NCBI GenBank assembly: GCA_038114465.1
Contig: JAYNQW010000007.1
Coordinates: 1-64,000 of the forward strand
Length of the DNA: 64,000 bases
Source: CALINB01 sp938045325
GTDB taxonomy: Bacteria; Pseudomonadota; Alphaproteobacteria; Rhodospirillales; CALINB01
Direction: 5' to 3'
The notes beneath the pieces were generated by a model. It did not search any database and was not told the DNA's origin. It worked only from the letters and a program-made list of their open reading frames with translations. Made by a program: the position numbers and the translations under genes. This document shows, in pieces, positions 1-9,150 of this stretch (its first letter is position 1; the number at the start of each line of letters is the position of its first letter).

Positions 1-1
1 C

Positions 2-1489
2 TATTACTATGTCACATCGCCTCAATCAGATGCAACGATCACGCCAATTTACACCAGCGATGAAGGACCGGTTCTATTAACGGAATTCAGAAACCGTTCG
101 CTGAATGGTGAATTCGATTTTCGCGGCAGCATCACGGATGATTCCAAAGATAGGCTTTTGTGGCATATCGGATCGAAAGGACGATACGATATCAATGACA
201 CATGGCGGGCCGGGTTCGACATCAATCGTTCTAAAAACGAAACTTACTTAAGGCGATATGGTTTTACCGCAGATGATACATTAAATACATTTGGCTCCCG
301 GCAAAGCCTTACTAGCAATATCTACGCTGAAGGTTTTCGTAGACGAAATTATGCATCGGTAAACGGTTATTTATTCCAAGATTTGCGCGAGGAAGTTGGG
401 TCTGGTGATTCGCCTATTATTTTTCCTCTTGCTGAGTACAAACATGTTGGCGAAGCTGACCGGTTCGGCGGGCGCACAGAATTCGACGCAAGCCTCATGG
501 CGTTAACACGGACTTCGGGTGTTGATTCACGCCGCATATCGCTCAAAGCAGGCTGGACAGCACCGCAAAAGATCGGGCCTTTAGGAGACGTATATTCATT
601 TTCGACATCCGTCAAAGGAGATGTCTACTATGTCGACGAAGTCGCTCGCGGGAATAAGGCATTGAGGTATTCGGGCTTTGCCAAACGCATCATTCCCGAG
701 GCCCGTCTTGATTGGCGATTTCCGTTTATTAATAAGAATGCTAAAAGCAACACCCATCAAGTGTTTGAACCAATTGTATCAGCGATTGTCAGTCCCTATG
801 GGAGCAATCCCAATACGATTCCAAACGAAGACAGTAAGGATTTTGTCTTCAATACGACAAACTTATTCAGCAATAACCGGTTTACAGGCCTAGACCGGGT
901 CGAAAGCGGCCCCCGGGTTAATTATGGTGTGCGCTGGGGTGTGTTTGGAAAATCATCTGGGCAAACAACAGTAACGATCGGCCAAAGTTACCGCTTAAAA
1001 CGAGACGACACATTCTCCGAAAATTCCGGCCTTGAAGATAATTTTTCGGACGTCGTCGCACAGGTTCTTACATCGCCGCAAAAATACATTGGCCTTCTTT
1101 ATCGAACCCGGCTTAGCAAAGATAACCTGGAGCCACGAGAAACCGAGGTTAATGCAACCATCGGCAACCGCTCATTTAGCTTTGCCTCCACCTATACCTT
1201 TCTGGATCAATCAGCAAATACACAATTTTTCGATCGTGAAGAAGTTACATTCAGCGCCTCTTCTCAGATAACAAAAAACTGGCGTGCAAGCTTTTCCTCG
1301 AGGCGCGATCTTAAGGCCAAACAGGTCAGATCTCTTGCAGGAAGCGTTGCCTACGAGAATGAATGCTGCGTCCTTTCGGTTAATGCATCAAGAACATTCT
1401 TCGAAGACAGGGATTTAAAACCAACCGATTCCGTTTTTATCCGGTTAATACTTAAAACAATCGGTGAGGTTCAAAACGTTAATCTGTAA
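2..1489 (+). CDS. lptD: LPS-assembly protein LptD, C-terminal part (5' end outside window)
   Basis: Outer-membrane beta-barrel that, with LptE, inserts lipopolysaccharide into the outer leaflet. The frame is open from the first bases of the window, so only the last ~495 residues are visible and the start lies upstream. The visible part opens with YYYVTSPQSDATITPIY and runs on with alternating aromatic/polar strands, arginine-rich 'RNRSLNGEFDFRG' segments and a terminal beta-strand, as expected for the LptD barrel domain. The N-terminal OstA/jellyroll domain is not in view. surA follows after ~100 bp of AT-rich sequence, and lptD-surA-pdxA-rsmA is the usual alphaproteobacterial order. There is no frameshift in the visible part. 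Confidence 0.88.
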   Translation, partial: YYYVTSPQSDATITPIYTSDEGPVLLTEFRNRSLNGEFDFRGSITDDSKDRLLWHIGSKGRYDINDTWRAGFDINRSKNETYLRRYGFTADDTLNTFGSRQSLTSNIYAEGFRRRNYASVNGYLFQDLREEVGSGDSPIIFPLAEYKHVGEADRFGGRTEFDASLMALTRTSGVDSRRISLKAGWTAPQKIGPLGDVYSFSTSVKGDVYYVDEVARGNKALRYSGFAKRIIPEARLDWRFPFINKNAKSNTHQVFEPIVSAIVSPYGSNPNTIPNEDSKDFVFNTTNLFSNNRFTGLDRVESGPRVNYGVRWGVFGKSSGQTTVTIGQSYRLKRDDTFSENSGLEDNFSDVVAQVLTSPQKYIGLLYRTRLSKDNLEPRETEVNATIGNRSFSFASTYTFLDQSANTQFFDREEVTFSASSQITKNWRASFSSRRDLKAKQVRSLAGSVAYENECCVLSVNASRTFFEDRDLKPTDSVFIRLILKTIGEVQNVNL

Positions 1490-1591
1490 AATTTTTTGCG
1501 CCATGTATTTAACGGCTAAAATTTCCTCATATATAGATATATACATTTAACTGGATTTAGTCGCAATTTTCCTCAGTTACCTGGATTTTTG

Positions 1592-2875
1592 ATGAACATA
1601 AAACTTATCATCACCATTTTGTTGTTATTGACGGCGATAAATCTGCCCGCTCATGCGCAAAAAAATATGGGCATTGCCGCGGTTGTTAATGACGACATCA
1701 TTTCCGTCATCGACCTTGAAGCCCGAATGAATACGGTTCTGTTTACATCTTCCCGAAACCCGTCACCGGAAGAGAAACAGCGTCTGTACCCACAAATTTT
1801 ACGGGCATTAATTGATGACAAGCTAAAACTTCAAGAAGCAAAAAAACGTAATATTAAGGTTTCCCAACGCGAAATTGATGAAGCGCTTAATAGGCTTGAA
1901 CGCTCAAACGGTATATCAAAAGGAGAATTAAAAAACGTTCTTAAAAGGCAAGGCATCCCGTTATCGTCATTAACAGAACAAATACGTTCGGAAATAGCCT
2001 GGAATCGGTTAGCAAACCGGGTATTAGGGCCACGCATTCGGGTTTCAGAAAGTGAAGTGAATGAGAGGCTTATTAGTTACCAACAAAACAAGAAAAAACC
2101 GGAACATAGATTATCCGAAATCTTTTTACCGATTGATTCACCGGATCAAGAAAATAAAATTTTAAAGCTTGCGAACCGGCTCCACAGCCAACTCAAAAAA
2201 GGTGTCAGCTTCAGTAGTTTGGCGCGGAATTTCTCCCGGGGAGCATCGTCCAGCCGGGGCGGTTTAATTGGCTGGGTGCGCCAAGGCAGATTGGACAACA
2301 AATTACAAACGTCAATCAACGCAACACCAGAAGGCCAATTTACCACCCCGATCCGTACAGAAATAGGCGTGTTTATCCTCTTTGTCCATAAACGGCGATT
2401 GCCAGCCAATAAAGCTCAAGACACAACGCATTCACAAACGCAGGTCACTTTACAGCAGCTTTTTTTCCCGCTTTCCAGCAAAGCGACGCTTGTTGAAAAA
2501 GCATCTCAATTAAACTTAGCGAAGACAATGGCCAGCACTGTATTTAACTGCCAGGATATGGAAAAAGCAGGCAAGGAACTTGGCTCTTCTTTATCGGGAA
2601 AACTTGGCACGATGACGATGTCAAAGCTGCCGCAAAATATTCAAAATGCCATCACCGGTTTGCCTGTAAATAAAGCAAGCGCTCCGATTAAAACATCCGG
2701 CGGCATCATTGTATTAATGGTGTGCAAACGCGTTAAGCCGAAGCTGCCGCCAAAACCCAAACGTAGCGATCGGCAAAAAGTTCATCATTCTATCCTAAAC
2801 GAGCGCCTACACGCAGCTGCGCGGCGGTTTTTGCGTGACTTACGGAATGCCGCTTTTATTGATATCAGGTTATGA
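1592..2875 (+). CDS. surA: Periplasmic chaperone / peptidyl-prolyl isomerase SurA
   Basis: Periplasmic chaperone that escorts outer-membrane proteins, including LptD encoded just upstream, to the BAM complex. The 427-residue product has a signal peptide (MNIKLIITILLLL...PAHA, residues 1-22), a SurA N-terminal domain (VVNDDIISVIDLEARMN; about 25-150), a parvulin-like domain with SRGGLIGWVRQG near 220, and a weaker second parvulin-like region near 285-385. The C-terminus is basic. I chose ATG 1592 over a TTG three bases upstream because the signal peptide begins there. The stop overlaps the pdxA start (ATGA), so the two are translationally coupled. Confidence 0.9.
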   Translation: MNIKLIITILLLLTAINLPAHAQKNMGIAAVVNDDIISVIDLEARMNTVLFTSSRNPSPEEKQRLYPQILRALIDDKLKLQEAKKRNIKVSQREIDEALNRLERSNGISKGELKNVLKRQGIPLSSLTEQIRSEIAWNRLANRVLGPRIRVSESEVNERLISYQQNKKKPEHRLSEIFLPIDSPDQENKILKLANRLHSQLKKGVSFSSLARNFSRGASSSRGGLIGWVRQGRLDNKLQTSINATPEGQFTTPIRTEIGVFILFVHKRRLPANKAQDTTHSQTQVTLQQLFFPLSSKATLVEKASQLNLAKTMASTVFNCQDMEKAGKELGSSLSGKLGTMTMSKLPQNIQNAITGLPVNKASAPIKTSGGIIVLMVCKRVKPKLPPKPKRSDRQKVHHSILNERLHAAARRFLRDLRNAAFIDIRL

Positions 2876-3942
2876 GTGCTCAATCGGCCAAGCAGACAAT
2901 GCCGCAAAACGCTATTGCCGTTACGATGGGCGAGCCGGCTGGCATTGGCGGCGAAGTCACTCTCAAGGCTTGGCAAAACCGGGAGCGGTTATCGAGCCCG
3001 TTCTTCCTTATTGACGACCCCAAACGAATTGAACGTTTAACCCAAAATTTTGGCATGAGCGTGCCGATTAAAAGCATCAACACGCCAGAAGAAGCTTTCC
3101 AATGTTTTTCCACTCACCTGCCTGTCTTACCGATCAACAAAAAAATTGATATTAATCTCGGCAAACCGCATATTGCCTATGCAGCCGCTGTCATCAATTC
3201 CATTGAAATCGGTGTACGGCTTGTGACGTCCGGCAAGGCCAGTGCACTAACAACGAATCCCATTCAAAAAGAGATTTTATATCAAGCGGGATTTGAATAT
3301 CCCGGTCACACAGAATTTTTAGCTCACTTAGCAAGCATAGAAACACCACCGGTGATGATGCTTGCAAGCCGTGTCTTACGTGTGGTGCCCGTTACGATTC
3401 ATGAAAGCCTTCTATCGGCCGTACAGTCTCTGAATGCAGCGGATATTGTTGAAAAAACGATGATTGCGAATAGTGCATTATGCCGGGATTTCGCCCTCGC
3501 AAAGCCCCGTCTTGCCATCGCCGGTCTCAATCCGCATGCCGGTGAAGGAGGCACTTTAGGAAACGAAGAAATCGATATTATCGCGCCGGCAATTAAACAA
3601 TTAAAAGTTAAGGGCCTCGATGTTTTCGGACCTGTCCCGCCTGACACTTTATTTAGCGAGAAAATCCGTGAAACGTATGACGCCGCTATATGTATGTATC
3701 ACGATCAAGCCTTGATCCCGATAAAAACGCTGGACTTTGAGGGGGCTGTGAACGTGACCTGCGGACTGCCGTTCATCCGGACCTCACCCGATCATGGAAC
3801 GGCTATCGATATCGCCCGCAAGGGAACCGCATCACCGGAAAGCCTCGTTGCCGCCCTCAACATGGCTGCGGCGATGGCAGCCAACCGCCACCAACAGCAC
3901 GCGCCTCACACGCAGGGACAAAATGGCCTCGTCTCAGCCTGA
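2872..3942 (+). CDS. pdxA: 4-hydroxythreonine-4-phosphate dehydrogenase PdxA
   Basis: NAD-dependent enzyme of DXP-dependent pyridoxal 5'-phosphate synthesis, oxidising 4-phosphohydroxy-L-threonine. The 356-aa length is slightly above the usual ~330. Motifs seen: MGEPAGIGGEV at the N-terminus, the metal-binding histidines in YPGHTEFLAHLA (about residue 143), NPHAGEGG (about 220) and MYHDQALIPIKTL (about 275), then the C-terminal HGTAIDIARKGTA. The tail after about residue 335 (HQQHAPHTQG...) is low in conservation and its DNA overlaps the start of rsmA by 20 bp. The start overlaps the surA stop. Confidence 0.93.
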   Translation: MSAQSAKQTMPQNAIAVTMGEPAGIGGEVTLKAWQNRERLSSPFFLIDDPKRIERLTQNFGMSVPIKSINTPEEAFQCFSTHLPVLPINKKIDINLGKPHIAYAAAVINSIEIGVRLVTSGKASALTTNPIQKEILYQAGFEYPGHTEFLAHLASIETPPVMMLASRVLRVVPVTIHESLLSAVQSLNAADIVEKTMIANSALCRDFALAKPRLAIAGLNPHAGEGGTLGNEEIDIIAPAIKQLKVKGLDVFGPVPPDTLFSEKIRETYDAAICMYHDQALIPIKTLDFEGAVNVTCGLPFIRTSPDHGTAIDIARKGTASPESLVAALNMAAAMAANRHQQHAPHTQGQNGLVSA

Positions 3943-4759
3943 ACTGCCGCCCCTGAGAGAAGTCATTGCCCGGCATAACTTGTCTGCCCGCCATGCCCTC
4001 GGGCAACATTATCTTCTCGACAGCAACATCACAGACCGTATGGTGCGGACAGCAGGCAACCTGACAGGCAACCACGTTATCGAAATTGGCCCCGGTCCCG
4101 GCGGATTAACGCGTTCATTACTTAAGCAGGGAACACGACACGTAACGGCAATCGAACGCGATTCACGATGCATCCCTGCGCTTAAAGAACTACAACAAGT
4201 TTATCCGGATCGCTTAACGGTCATTGAGGGAGATGCCCTTAAGATTGATCCGGTCGCACTTTGTGCCAAACCGCGGAAAATTATTGCCAATCTGCCCTAT
4301 AACATAGCAACACCGTTGATCATTGGCTGGCTTAGGAATGCGGGTGAATGGGACAGCCTCACATTAATGCTGCAAAAAGAAGTAGCCGAGCGGATAGCCG
4401 GCAAACCCAACATGAAAAGTTACGGACGCTTATCGGTAATCGTTCAATGGCTTTGTGCGGTAAAACTTGAATTTAATGTCAACAAACAAGCTTTCGTTCC
4501 ACCACCGAAAGTTATGAGCAGCGTCATCTCTTTAACGCCGCACAATAAACCGGAATGGCCGGTTACCGCCATTTCTTGGACGGCGCTCGAAACCGTGACC
4601 CAGGCGGCATTTGGTCAACGCCGCAAAATGATACGAAGCAGTTTGAAACCGCTCGGCATTAACCTCGAAGCGCTCGGAATCGACCCAAAAATCAGGGCTG
4701 AGAACTTAAGCATCAAAGATTTTTGCCGCCTCGCAGAGGCGTACGTTGAATCAAATTAA
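3923..4759 (+). CDS. rsmA: 16S rRNA (adenine1518-N6/adenine1519-N6)-dimethyltransferase RsmA
   Basis: SAM-dependent KsgA-type enzyme that dimethylates two adjacent adenines in the 3' hairpin of 16S rRNA during 30S maturation. The 278-aa protein has the family N-terminus (ARHALGQHYLLD), SAM motif I IEIGPGPGGLTRSLL, and the catalytic NLPYNIATPL motif near residue 125. The C-terminus has the FGQRRKMIRSSL signature. The frame stays open upstream to 3794, but ATG 3923 gives a normal N-terminus (MASSQPELPPLREVI) and overlaps pdxA by only 20 bp. It ends 9 bp before the convergent gmk stop. A very short AACG/CGTT hairpin sits in that gap and is too weak to call a terminator. Confidence 0.94.
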   Translation: MASSQPELPPLREVIARHNLSARHALGQHYLLDSNITDRMVRTAGNLTGNHVIEIGPGPGGLTRSLLKQGTRHVTAIERDSRCIPALKELQQVYPDRLTVIEGDALKIDPVALCAKPRKIIANLPYNIATPLIIGWLRNAGEWDSLTLMLQKEVAERIAGKPNMKSYGRLSVIVQWLCAVKLEFNVNKQAFVPPPKVMSSVISLTPHNKPEWPVTAISWTALETVTQAAFGQRRKMIRSSLKPLGINLEALGIDPKIRAENLSIKDFCRLAEAYVESN

Positions 4760-4768
4760 ACGATAGCG

Positions 4769-5437
4769 TTATTTCGGTTCACGCATGCATTCAACAAATT
4801 CATGCAAACCAATCAAGCGCTCTCGCTTCATGCGCTCGGCCTCAAGTATCGATTGAACCTGTTCAACGCTCTCATCAATCTCGTGATTGACGATAATATA
4901 ATCGTATTCAATATAATGGCTCATCTCATCAGATGCCTTGGCCATACGCTTACGGACGACATCTTCTGAATCCTGGGCCCGTTCCGTTAATCGCCTTGAC
5001 AATTCTTCCGTTGAAGGCGGCAATACGAAAATACTCACAAGGTCATCGCGCGCGTTCTCCCGTAATTGTTGTGTTCCCTGCCAATCGACATCGAATAAAA
5101 CGTCATTGCCCGACTTCAAAATCTTTTCCACCGGTTCCCGCGGCGTTCCATAATAATTATCGAACACCTTCGCGTGCTCCAGAAATTCGCCTTTTGATAC
5201 CATACGTTGATATTCTTCTTCGCTCACGAAGAAATAATCCTTACCGGCAACCTCGCCCGGTCGTGGCGGGCGCGTTGTTGCCGACACCGACATAGCAATT
5301 TCAGAATCGCGCCCGAGTAACTCCCGGGCAATTGTGGTTTTCCCCGCCCCAGACGGTGAAGACATCACCAGCATGAGGCCGCGCCGGCCTAACAATGTTT
5401 TCTGCTTTGATTTACTCAATATTCTGAACCTGCTCAC
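4769..5437 (-). CDS. gmk: Guanylate kinase
   Basis: Phosphorylates GMP to GDP with ATP. The P-loop SSPSGAGKTT lies near residue 27. The GMP-binding region has SVSATTRPPRPGEVAGKDYFF, and VDWQGTQQLRE and IVNHEID follow. The 222-aa frame starts at GTG 5437 and overlaps yicC by 26 bp. A TTG six codons downstream (SKSKQKTLLGRRG) is an equally plausible start and neither has a clear Shine-Dalgarno, so the first ~6 residues are uncertain. It is the last gene of the fabD...gmk minus-strand run and converges on rsmA. Confidence 0.93.
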   Translation of the reverse strand: MSRFRILSKSKQKTLLGRRGLMLVMSSPSGAGKTTIARELLGRDSEIAMSVSATTRPPRPGEVAGKDYFFVSEEEYQRMVSKGEFLEHAKVFDNYYGTPREPVEKILKSGNDVLFDVDWQGTQQLRENARDDLVSIFVLPPSTEELSRRLTERAQDSEDVVRKRMAKASDEMSHYIEYDYIIVNHEIDESVEQVQSILEAERMKRERLIGLHEFVECMREPK

Positions 5438-6302
5438 GCAGTTGATCGATAATTGTTTTTAAATCTAACCCAAGGCGCGTTAATTCAACATCAGTCGATT
5501 TTGAACACAGCGTATTCGCTTCCCGGTTAAACTCTTGGCATAAAAAATCAAATTTACGGCCAATAGCCCCGTCTTCTTTTATCAGCGCCCAAGATGAATC
5601 AATATGTGAATTTAACCGGTCGATTTCCTCGCGAACATCGACCTTTGTCATCAGCATCGCGGCTTCTTGGGCTAAGCGCTCTTCTGGCAACCCGGGGACC
5701 GCATCCATTAAGTCCTGAACTTGTTCTTTAAGCCTTTTTTTAATGGCTTTCGGTTGCGCAGCGGCTTGTTTCTCGATTTTTTTACATAATTTTTGAATGT
5801 CTCTAACCTGCCCCTCGATTGCATTGCCTAAACGCTGGCCTTCTTCGGCCCGCATCAATTCCAATGCATCCAAAGCATTAGCAAAGCTTTCTAAGACTTG
5901 CCTTTCTAATTCCTTTAGCAGCGCCGGCGTGCGGTTATCATCAACAGGCTCTATGACACCGCGCAACGAAAGCAAACCGTCGACTCGGGGCGGGCCGATT
6001 TCCGGTATCCGTTTTTCTATTTCAGGAATCAATGAAACGACCTGATCAAGCAAATCAGCGTTAATGCGATATTCCGTCACGGTCTGCAGCCATTGCACCG
6101 TTAAATTGACGGAAATATTACCGCGAAAAAACCGCTTGGCGATTGCATCCCGAATTTTTGTTTCTAAACCTTCAAAACCGGACGGCAGCCGGCACCGAAC
6201 ATCCCGGCCTTTGCCATTGACGCTCTTGGCTTCCCACGTCCACGAGCAGCTGTCTTCATGCCCCTCGACGCGCGCAAATCCGGTCATACTGTTTATTGGC
6301 AT
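5412..6302 (-). CDS. yicC: YicC family endoribonuclease-like protein
   Basis: YicC/YloC family; the E. coli member is described as an endoribonuclease affecting small RNAs. The 296-aa product begins MPINSMTGFARVEG, the diagnostic N-terminus. It has EAKSVNGKGRDVRCRLP, a central coiled-coil region (RAEEGQRLGNAIEGQVRDI) and the C-terminal DUF1732 signature (GRKFDFLCQEFNREANTLCSK). I start it at ATG 6302 rather than the upstream ATG at 6320 because the AGAGGG Shine-Dalgarno fits the second ATG. gmk lies immediately downstream and overlaps it; mltG ends 118 bp upstream. Confidence 0.92.
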   Translation of the reverse strand: MPINSMTGFARVEGHEDSCSWTWEAKSVNGKGRDVRCRLPSGFEGLETKIRDAIAKRFFRGNISVNLTVQWLQTVTEYRINADLLDQVVSLIPEIEKRIPEIGPPRVDGLLSLRGVIEPVDDNRTPALLKELERQVLESFANALDALELMRAEEGQRLGNAIEGQVRDIQKLCKKIEKQAAAQPKAIKKRLKEQVQDLMDAVPGLPEERLAQEAAMLMTKVDVREEIDRLNSHIDSSWALIKEDGAIGRKFDFLCQEFNREANTLCSKSTDVELTRLGLDLKTIIDQLREQVQNIE

Positions 6303-6420
6303 AGCGCCCTCTTTGATCATCTCATGCCGTTATAAACTGCGAATCTCATGGACACCAGAGGGCAGCAGACAAGAAAACGAACCAGTGACCGTAGATACAC
6401 GACAGACGGGAATATATGGG

Positions 6421-7425
6421 TTAGTTTTTGATCTTTTGATTGCGCTGCCATTTACGCCAACGCGCAACATTCCGGTTATGCTCCTTCAACGTGCGGGCAA
6501 AAGCATGCCCACCCTTGCCGTCGGCAACGAAATAAAGCGCATCCGTTTTTTCCGGATTCAGCACGGCTCTTAACGATGCTTCGCCCGGATTACAAATTGG
6601 CCCCGGCGGTAATTTTTTGTGCAAATACGTGTTATATGGCGATTCAAAAGCTAGATCCGCACGGGACAAAGGGCGGTCCAGCGTTCGTTGCCCCTGAGTC
6701 ACGGCATATAACACCGTCGGATCCGACTGAAGTGGCATTTTTTTTCGCAGACGATTGATAAATACTCCAGCAATTTTAGCCCGTTCTGGTGCGAGGGCTG
6801 TTTCTTTCTCGACGATTGACGCCAGGATCAAGGCTTCTTGTTGCGACTGTATAGGCAATCCATCTTCGCGCCCCGGCCATAAGCGATTTAGGGTCGTCGA
6901 CATGTTTTTGCGCATGCGACGGATAATCGATTCCCGGCTATCGCCATATGAAAAGTGGTAGGTTTCAGGCAACAGCGTCCCCTCTGCAATCGGCATCAGC
7001 TTTAACACACCGCCGGCCAAGCCTTCGGTACGGTGAAGTAATGTCAGGATCTCTGCCGTACTCAGCCCTTCCGGAATCGTGACTCGGCGAACGACCGTCT
7101 TGCCGCTCCGAAGATGTGCAGCAACATCGCGAGCGCTCATTTTGGCGCTGAATTGAAACTCGCCCGCCTGTAGCCCCTTGCTAATCCTTTGCAGCCGGAC
7201 ACCCACTGTGAAAACCAGAGGGCTCACAATGATGCCGGAATTCTTAAGTAAGGACGCGATTTGCTCCACGCCGGCACCGCGCGGCACAATAATTGTCTTT
7301 GCCGATTTCAACGGTCCGGGTTGATGGAATTGGGAATAACCCCAAGCATATACACCGGCACCAATAGCCAGCATCAGGGCAAGAAATAAGAAGATGAACC
7401 GAAAAAGCTTTTGCGCGACCGTCAA
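6421..7425 (-). CDS. mltG: Endolytic murein transglycosylase MltG
   Basis: Inner-membrane lytic transglycosylase that cuts nascent peptidoglycan and limits glycan strand length. The 334-aa protein has one N-terminal membrane anchor (residues 7-28, FRFIFLFLALMLAIGAGVY), a LysM-like subdomain (VPRGAGVEQIASLL), and the YceG catalytic core with ASIVEKETA (catalytic Glu) and QSDPTVLYAV. It ends with PGPICNPGEASLRAVLNP and a typical charged tail. It starts at TTG, with a 4-bp overlap with the fabF stop, so it is coupled to fabF. The fabF-mltG adjacency is conserved in many proteobacteria. Confidence 0.93.
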   Translation of the reverse strand: MTVAQKLFRFIFLFLALMLAIGAGVYAWGYSQFHQPGPLKSAKTIIVPRGAGVEQIASLLKNSGIIVSPLVFTVGVRLQRISKGLQAGEFQFSAKMSARDVAAHLRSGKTVVRRVTIPEGLSTAEILTLLHRTEGLAGGVLKLMPIAEGTLLPETYHFSYGDSRESIIRRMRKNMSTTLNRLWPGREDGLPIQSQQEALILASIVEKETALAPERAKIAGVFINRLRKKMPLQSDPTVLYAVTQGQRTLDRPLSRADLAFESPYNTYLHKKLPPGPICNPGEASLRAVLNPEKTDALYFVADGKGGHAFARTLKEHNRNVARWRKWQRNQKIKN

Positions 7426-8684
7426 GCCACCGCCTTAAAAATAAGCGATGCGTTTGTTCCGCCAAAACCAAATGAATTCGATAATGCTGCACGCACTTTT
7501 CGTTCTTTCGGCTGGTGCGGTACAAGATCAAGGTCACAACTTTCGGACGGGTTGTCCAAATTTAAAGTCGGCGGCACAACGCCATCTCGCAATGCAAGAA
7601 TTGAAAAGATCGATTCGGCTGCCCCGGCCGCACCGAGCAGGTGGCCGATGGCGGATTTCGTCGACGACATGGATATATTCCTCGCGGCCTCGCCGAATAC
7701 ACGTTTTACCGCGCCATGTTCAATTTCATCGCCAAGCGGCGTCGACGTCCCATGAGCATTCACATAATCTACATCTTCGGGATTCATTTTGGCGCGCTTC
7801 AGCGCCATCGACATGCAACGGGCCGCACCATTGCCATCGGACGCCGGGGCCGTGATATGGTTTGCATCACCCGACATGCCATAACCAATAACCTCGGCAT
7901 AAATTTTAGCGCCGCGGGCTTTAGCATGTTCAAGCTCTTCCAAAACCAAAATACCGGCGCCGTCACCCATAACGAAGCCGTCACGATCCCGATCCCACGG
8001 CCGGGAGGCTTTTTCCGGTGTATCATTAAAGTTCGTCGACAACGCTTTCGCTTGGGCAAACCCAGCGACGCCAAGGCGGCAAATGGCTGCTTCCGCGCCA
8101 CCGGCTACCATCACATCGGCGTCTTCCCACATAATTAAACGGGCGGCATCACCGATAGCATGTGCCCCTGATGAACACGCCGTCACTACAGCATGATTCG
8201 GGCCTTTAAATTTGTATTTAATCGAGACATGCCCAGACACCAGATTAATCAAGCTGGCGGGGATGAAGAACGGGCTGATGCGCCGAATTTTACCGGTTTC
8301 TGCTAGGACCGCATTCTTGGCGATTTCAGGTAAGCCACCAATGCCGGAACCGATCATTACGCCGGTTCGGCAACGGGCTTCATCGTCTTCGGGCATCCAA
8401 CCTGAGTCTTCGATTGCCTGCTGAGCCGCAGCAAGGCCATACACGATAAACGAATCCATCCGGCGCTGTTCTTTAGGCGGCACCCAATCGTCAGCATTAA
8501 ACAAACCATCTGCCGTTTCACCTTGGGGCACCTCGCCGGCTATCTTTGCCGGTAAATCGGAAACATCGAATGATTGAATAGAACGAATGCCGGATTCGCT
8601 ATTTAACAAGCGCTTCCAATTATGCTCGACGCCACATCCCAACGATGTTACGAGGCCGAGACCAGTGATGACGACACGCCTCAT
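7422..8684 (-). CDS. fabF: 3-oxoacyl-[acyl-carrier-protein] synthase II
   Basis: Condensing enzyme (KAS II) that elongates acyl-ACP with malonyl-ACP. The 420-aa protein has the N-terminal MRRVVITGLGLVTSLG, the nucleophilic Cys in TACSSGAHAIGDA (about residue 167) and the two catalytic His in NAHGTSTPLGD and IGHLLGAAGAAE. The GFGGTNASL glycine-rich C-terminus is also present. It lies 84 bp downstream of acpP. That gap has an imperfect inverted repeat (AGCATGA 8719-8725 / TCATGCT 8752-8758, long loop), which could fold but lacks a T-run. Confidence 0.96.
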   Translation of the reverse strand: MRRVVITGLGLVTSLGCGVEHNWKRLLNSESGIRSIQSFDVSDLPAKIAGEVPQGETADGLFNADDWVPPKEQRRMDSFIVYGLAAAQQAIEDSGWMPEDDEARCRTGVMIGSGIGGLPEIAKNAVLAETGKIRRISPFFIPASLINLVSGHVSIKYKFKGPNHAVVTACSSGAHAIGDAARLIMWEDADVMVAGGAEAAICRLGVAGFAQAKALSTNFNDTPEKASRPWDRDRDGFVMGDGAGILVLEELEHAKARGAKIYAEVIGYGMSGDANHITAPASDGNGAARCMSMALKRAKMNPEDVDYVNAHGTSTPLGDEIEHGAVKRVFGEAARNISMSSTKSAIGHLLGAAGAAESIFSILALRDGVVPPTLNLDNPSESCDLDLVPHQPKERKVRAALSNSFGFGGTNASLIFKAVA

Positions 8685-8768
8685 CCTAGTATCCGTGCTC
8701 TAAATGAAAACAGGCAAAAGCATGAGGCAACCTGCTGGGCTACATCAGCTTTCATGCTGCTCATATAA

Positions 8769-9002
8769 TTACGACTGGGATTGAATAAAATCGATAGCGT
8801 CTTTAACGGTGAGGATCTTTTCTGCGGCATCATCAGGGATTTCGCAGCCAAATTCTTCCTCAAATGCCATCACGAGCTCAACCGTGTCGAGACTGTCAGC
8901 CCCGAGATCATCGATAAAACTTGCATTATCAACAACTTTTCCATCATCGACACCAAGGTGCTCAACGACAATCTTTTTCACGCGTTCGGCGACATCACTC
9001 AT
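8769..9002 (-). CDS. acpP: Acyl carrier protein
   Basis: Carries growing acyl chains on a 4'-phosphopantetheine attached to Ser in the GADSLDTVEL motif (about residue 36). The 77-aa acidic protein has standard length and sequence (MSDVAERVKKIVVEHLGVDD). It lies between fabG and fabF and has 148 bp of upstream non-coding DNA, so an extra internal promoter is likely, as is common for this highly expressed gene. Confidence 0.97.
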   Translation of the reverse strand: MSDVAERVKKIVVEHLGVDDGKVVDNASFIDDLGADSLDTVELVMAFEEEFGCEIPDDAAEKILTVKDAIDFIQSQS

Positions 9003-9036
9003 ATTTCATATTCTCCGAATAATCTTTTGCTAAGTC

Positions 9037-9064
9037 CTTATGATCGGATGATCAAATGGTTCAA
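9037..9064 (-). promoter_or_regulatory. Candidate acpP promoter with an inverted repeat in the spacer
   Basis: On the minus strand, TTGAAC (9059-9064) and CATAAG (9037-9042) are separated by 16 bp and lie about 35 bp upstream of the acpP ATG. The spacer region contains a perfect 5-4-5 inverted repeat, TGATC-N4-GATCA (9041-9054). The -10 is a poor match to consensus, so this is a suggestion only. Confidence 0.3.
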
Positions 9065-9150
9065 TTTTGACTGACTGAACCGGCATGTTTCCGCTTCCTA
9101 ACACACTTTTTTGGCCTTGGCCAGCGCTGTTGAAACAGTAATTAACCCCT

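Noticed and set aside
9103..9127. GGCC-AA-GGCC next to an A/T run between acpP and fabG
   Set aside because: The loop of two bases cannot form and the T-run is on the wrong strand for the fab operon.
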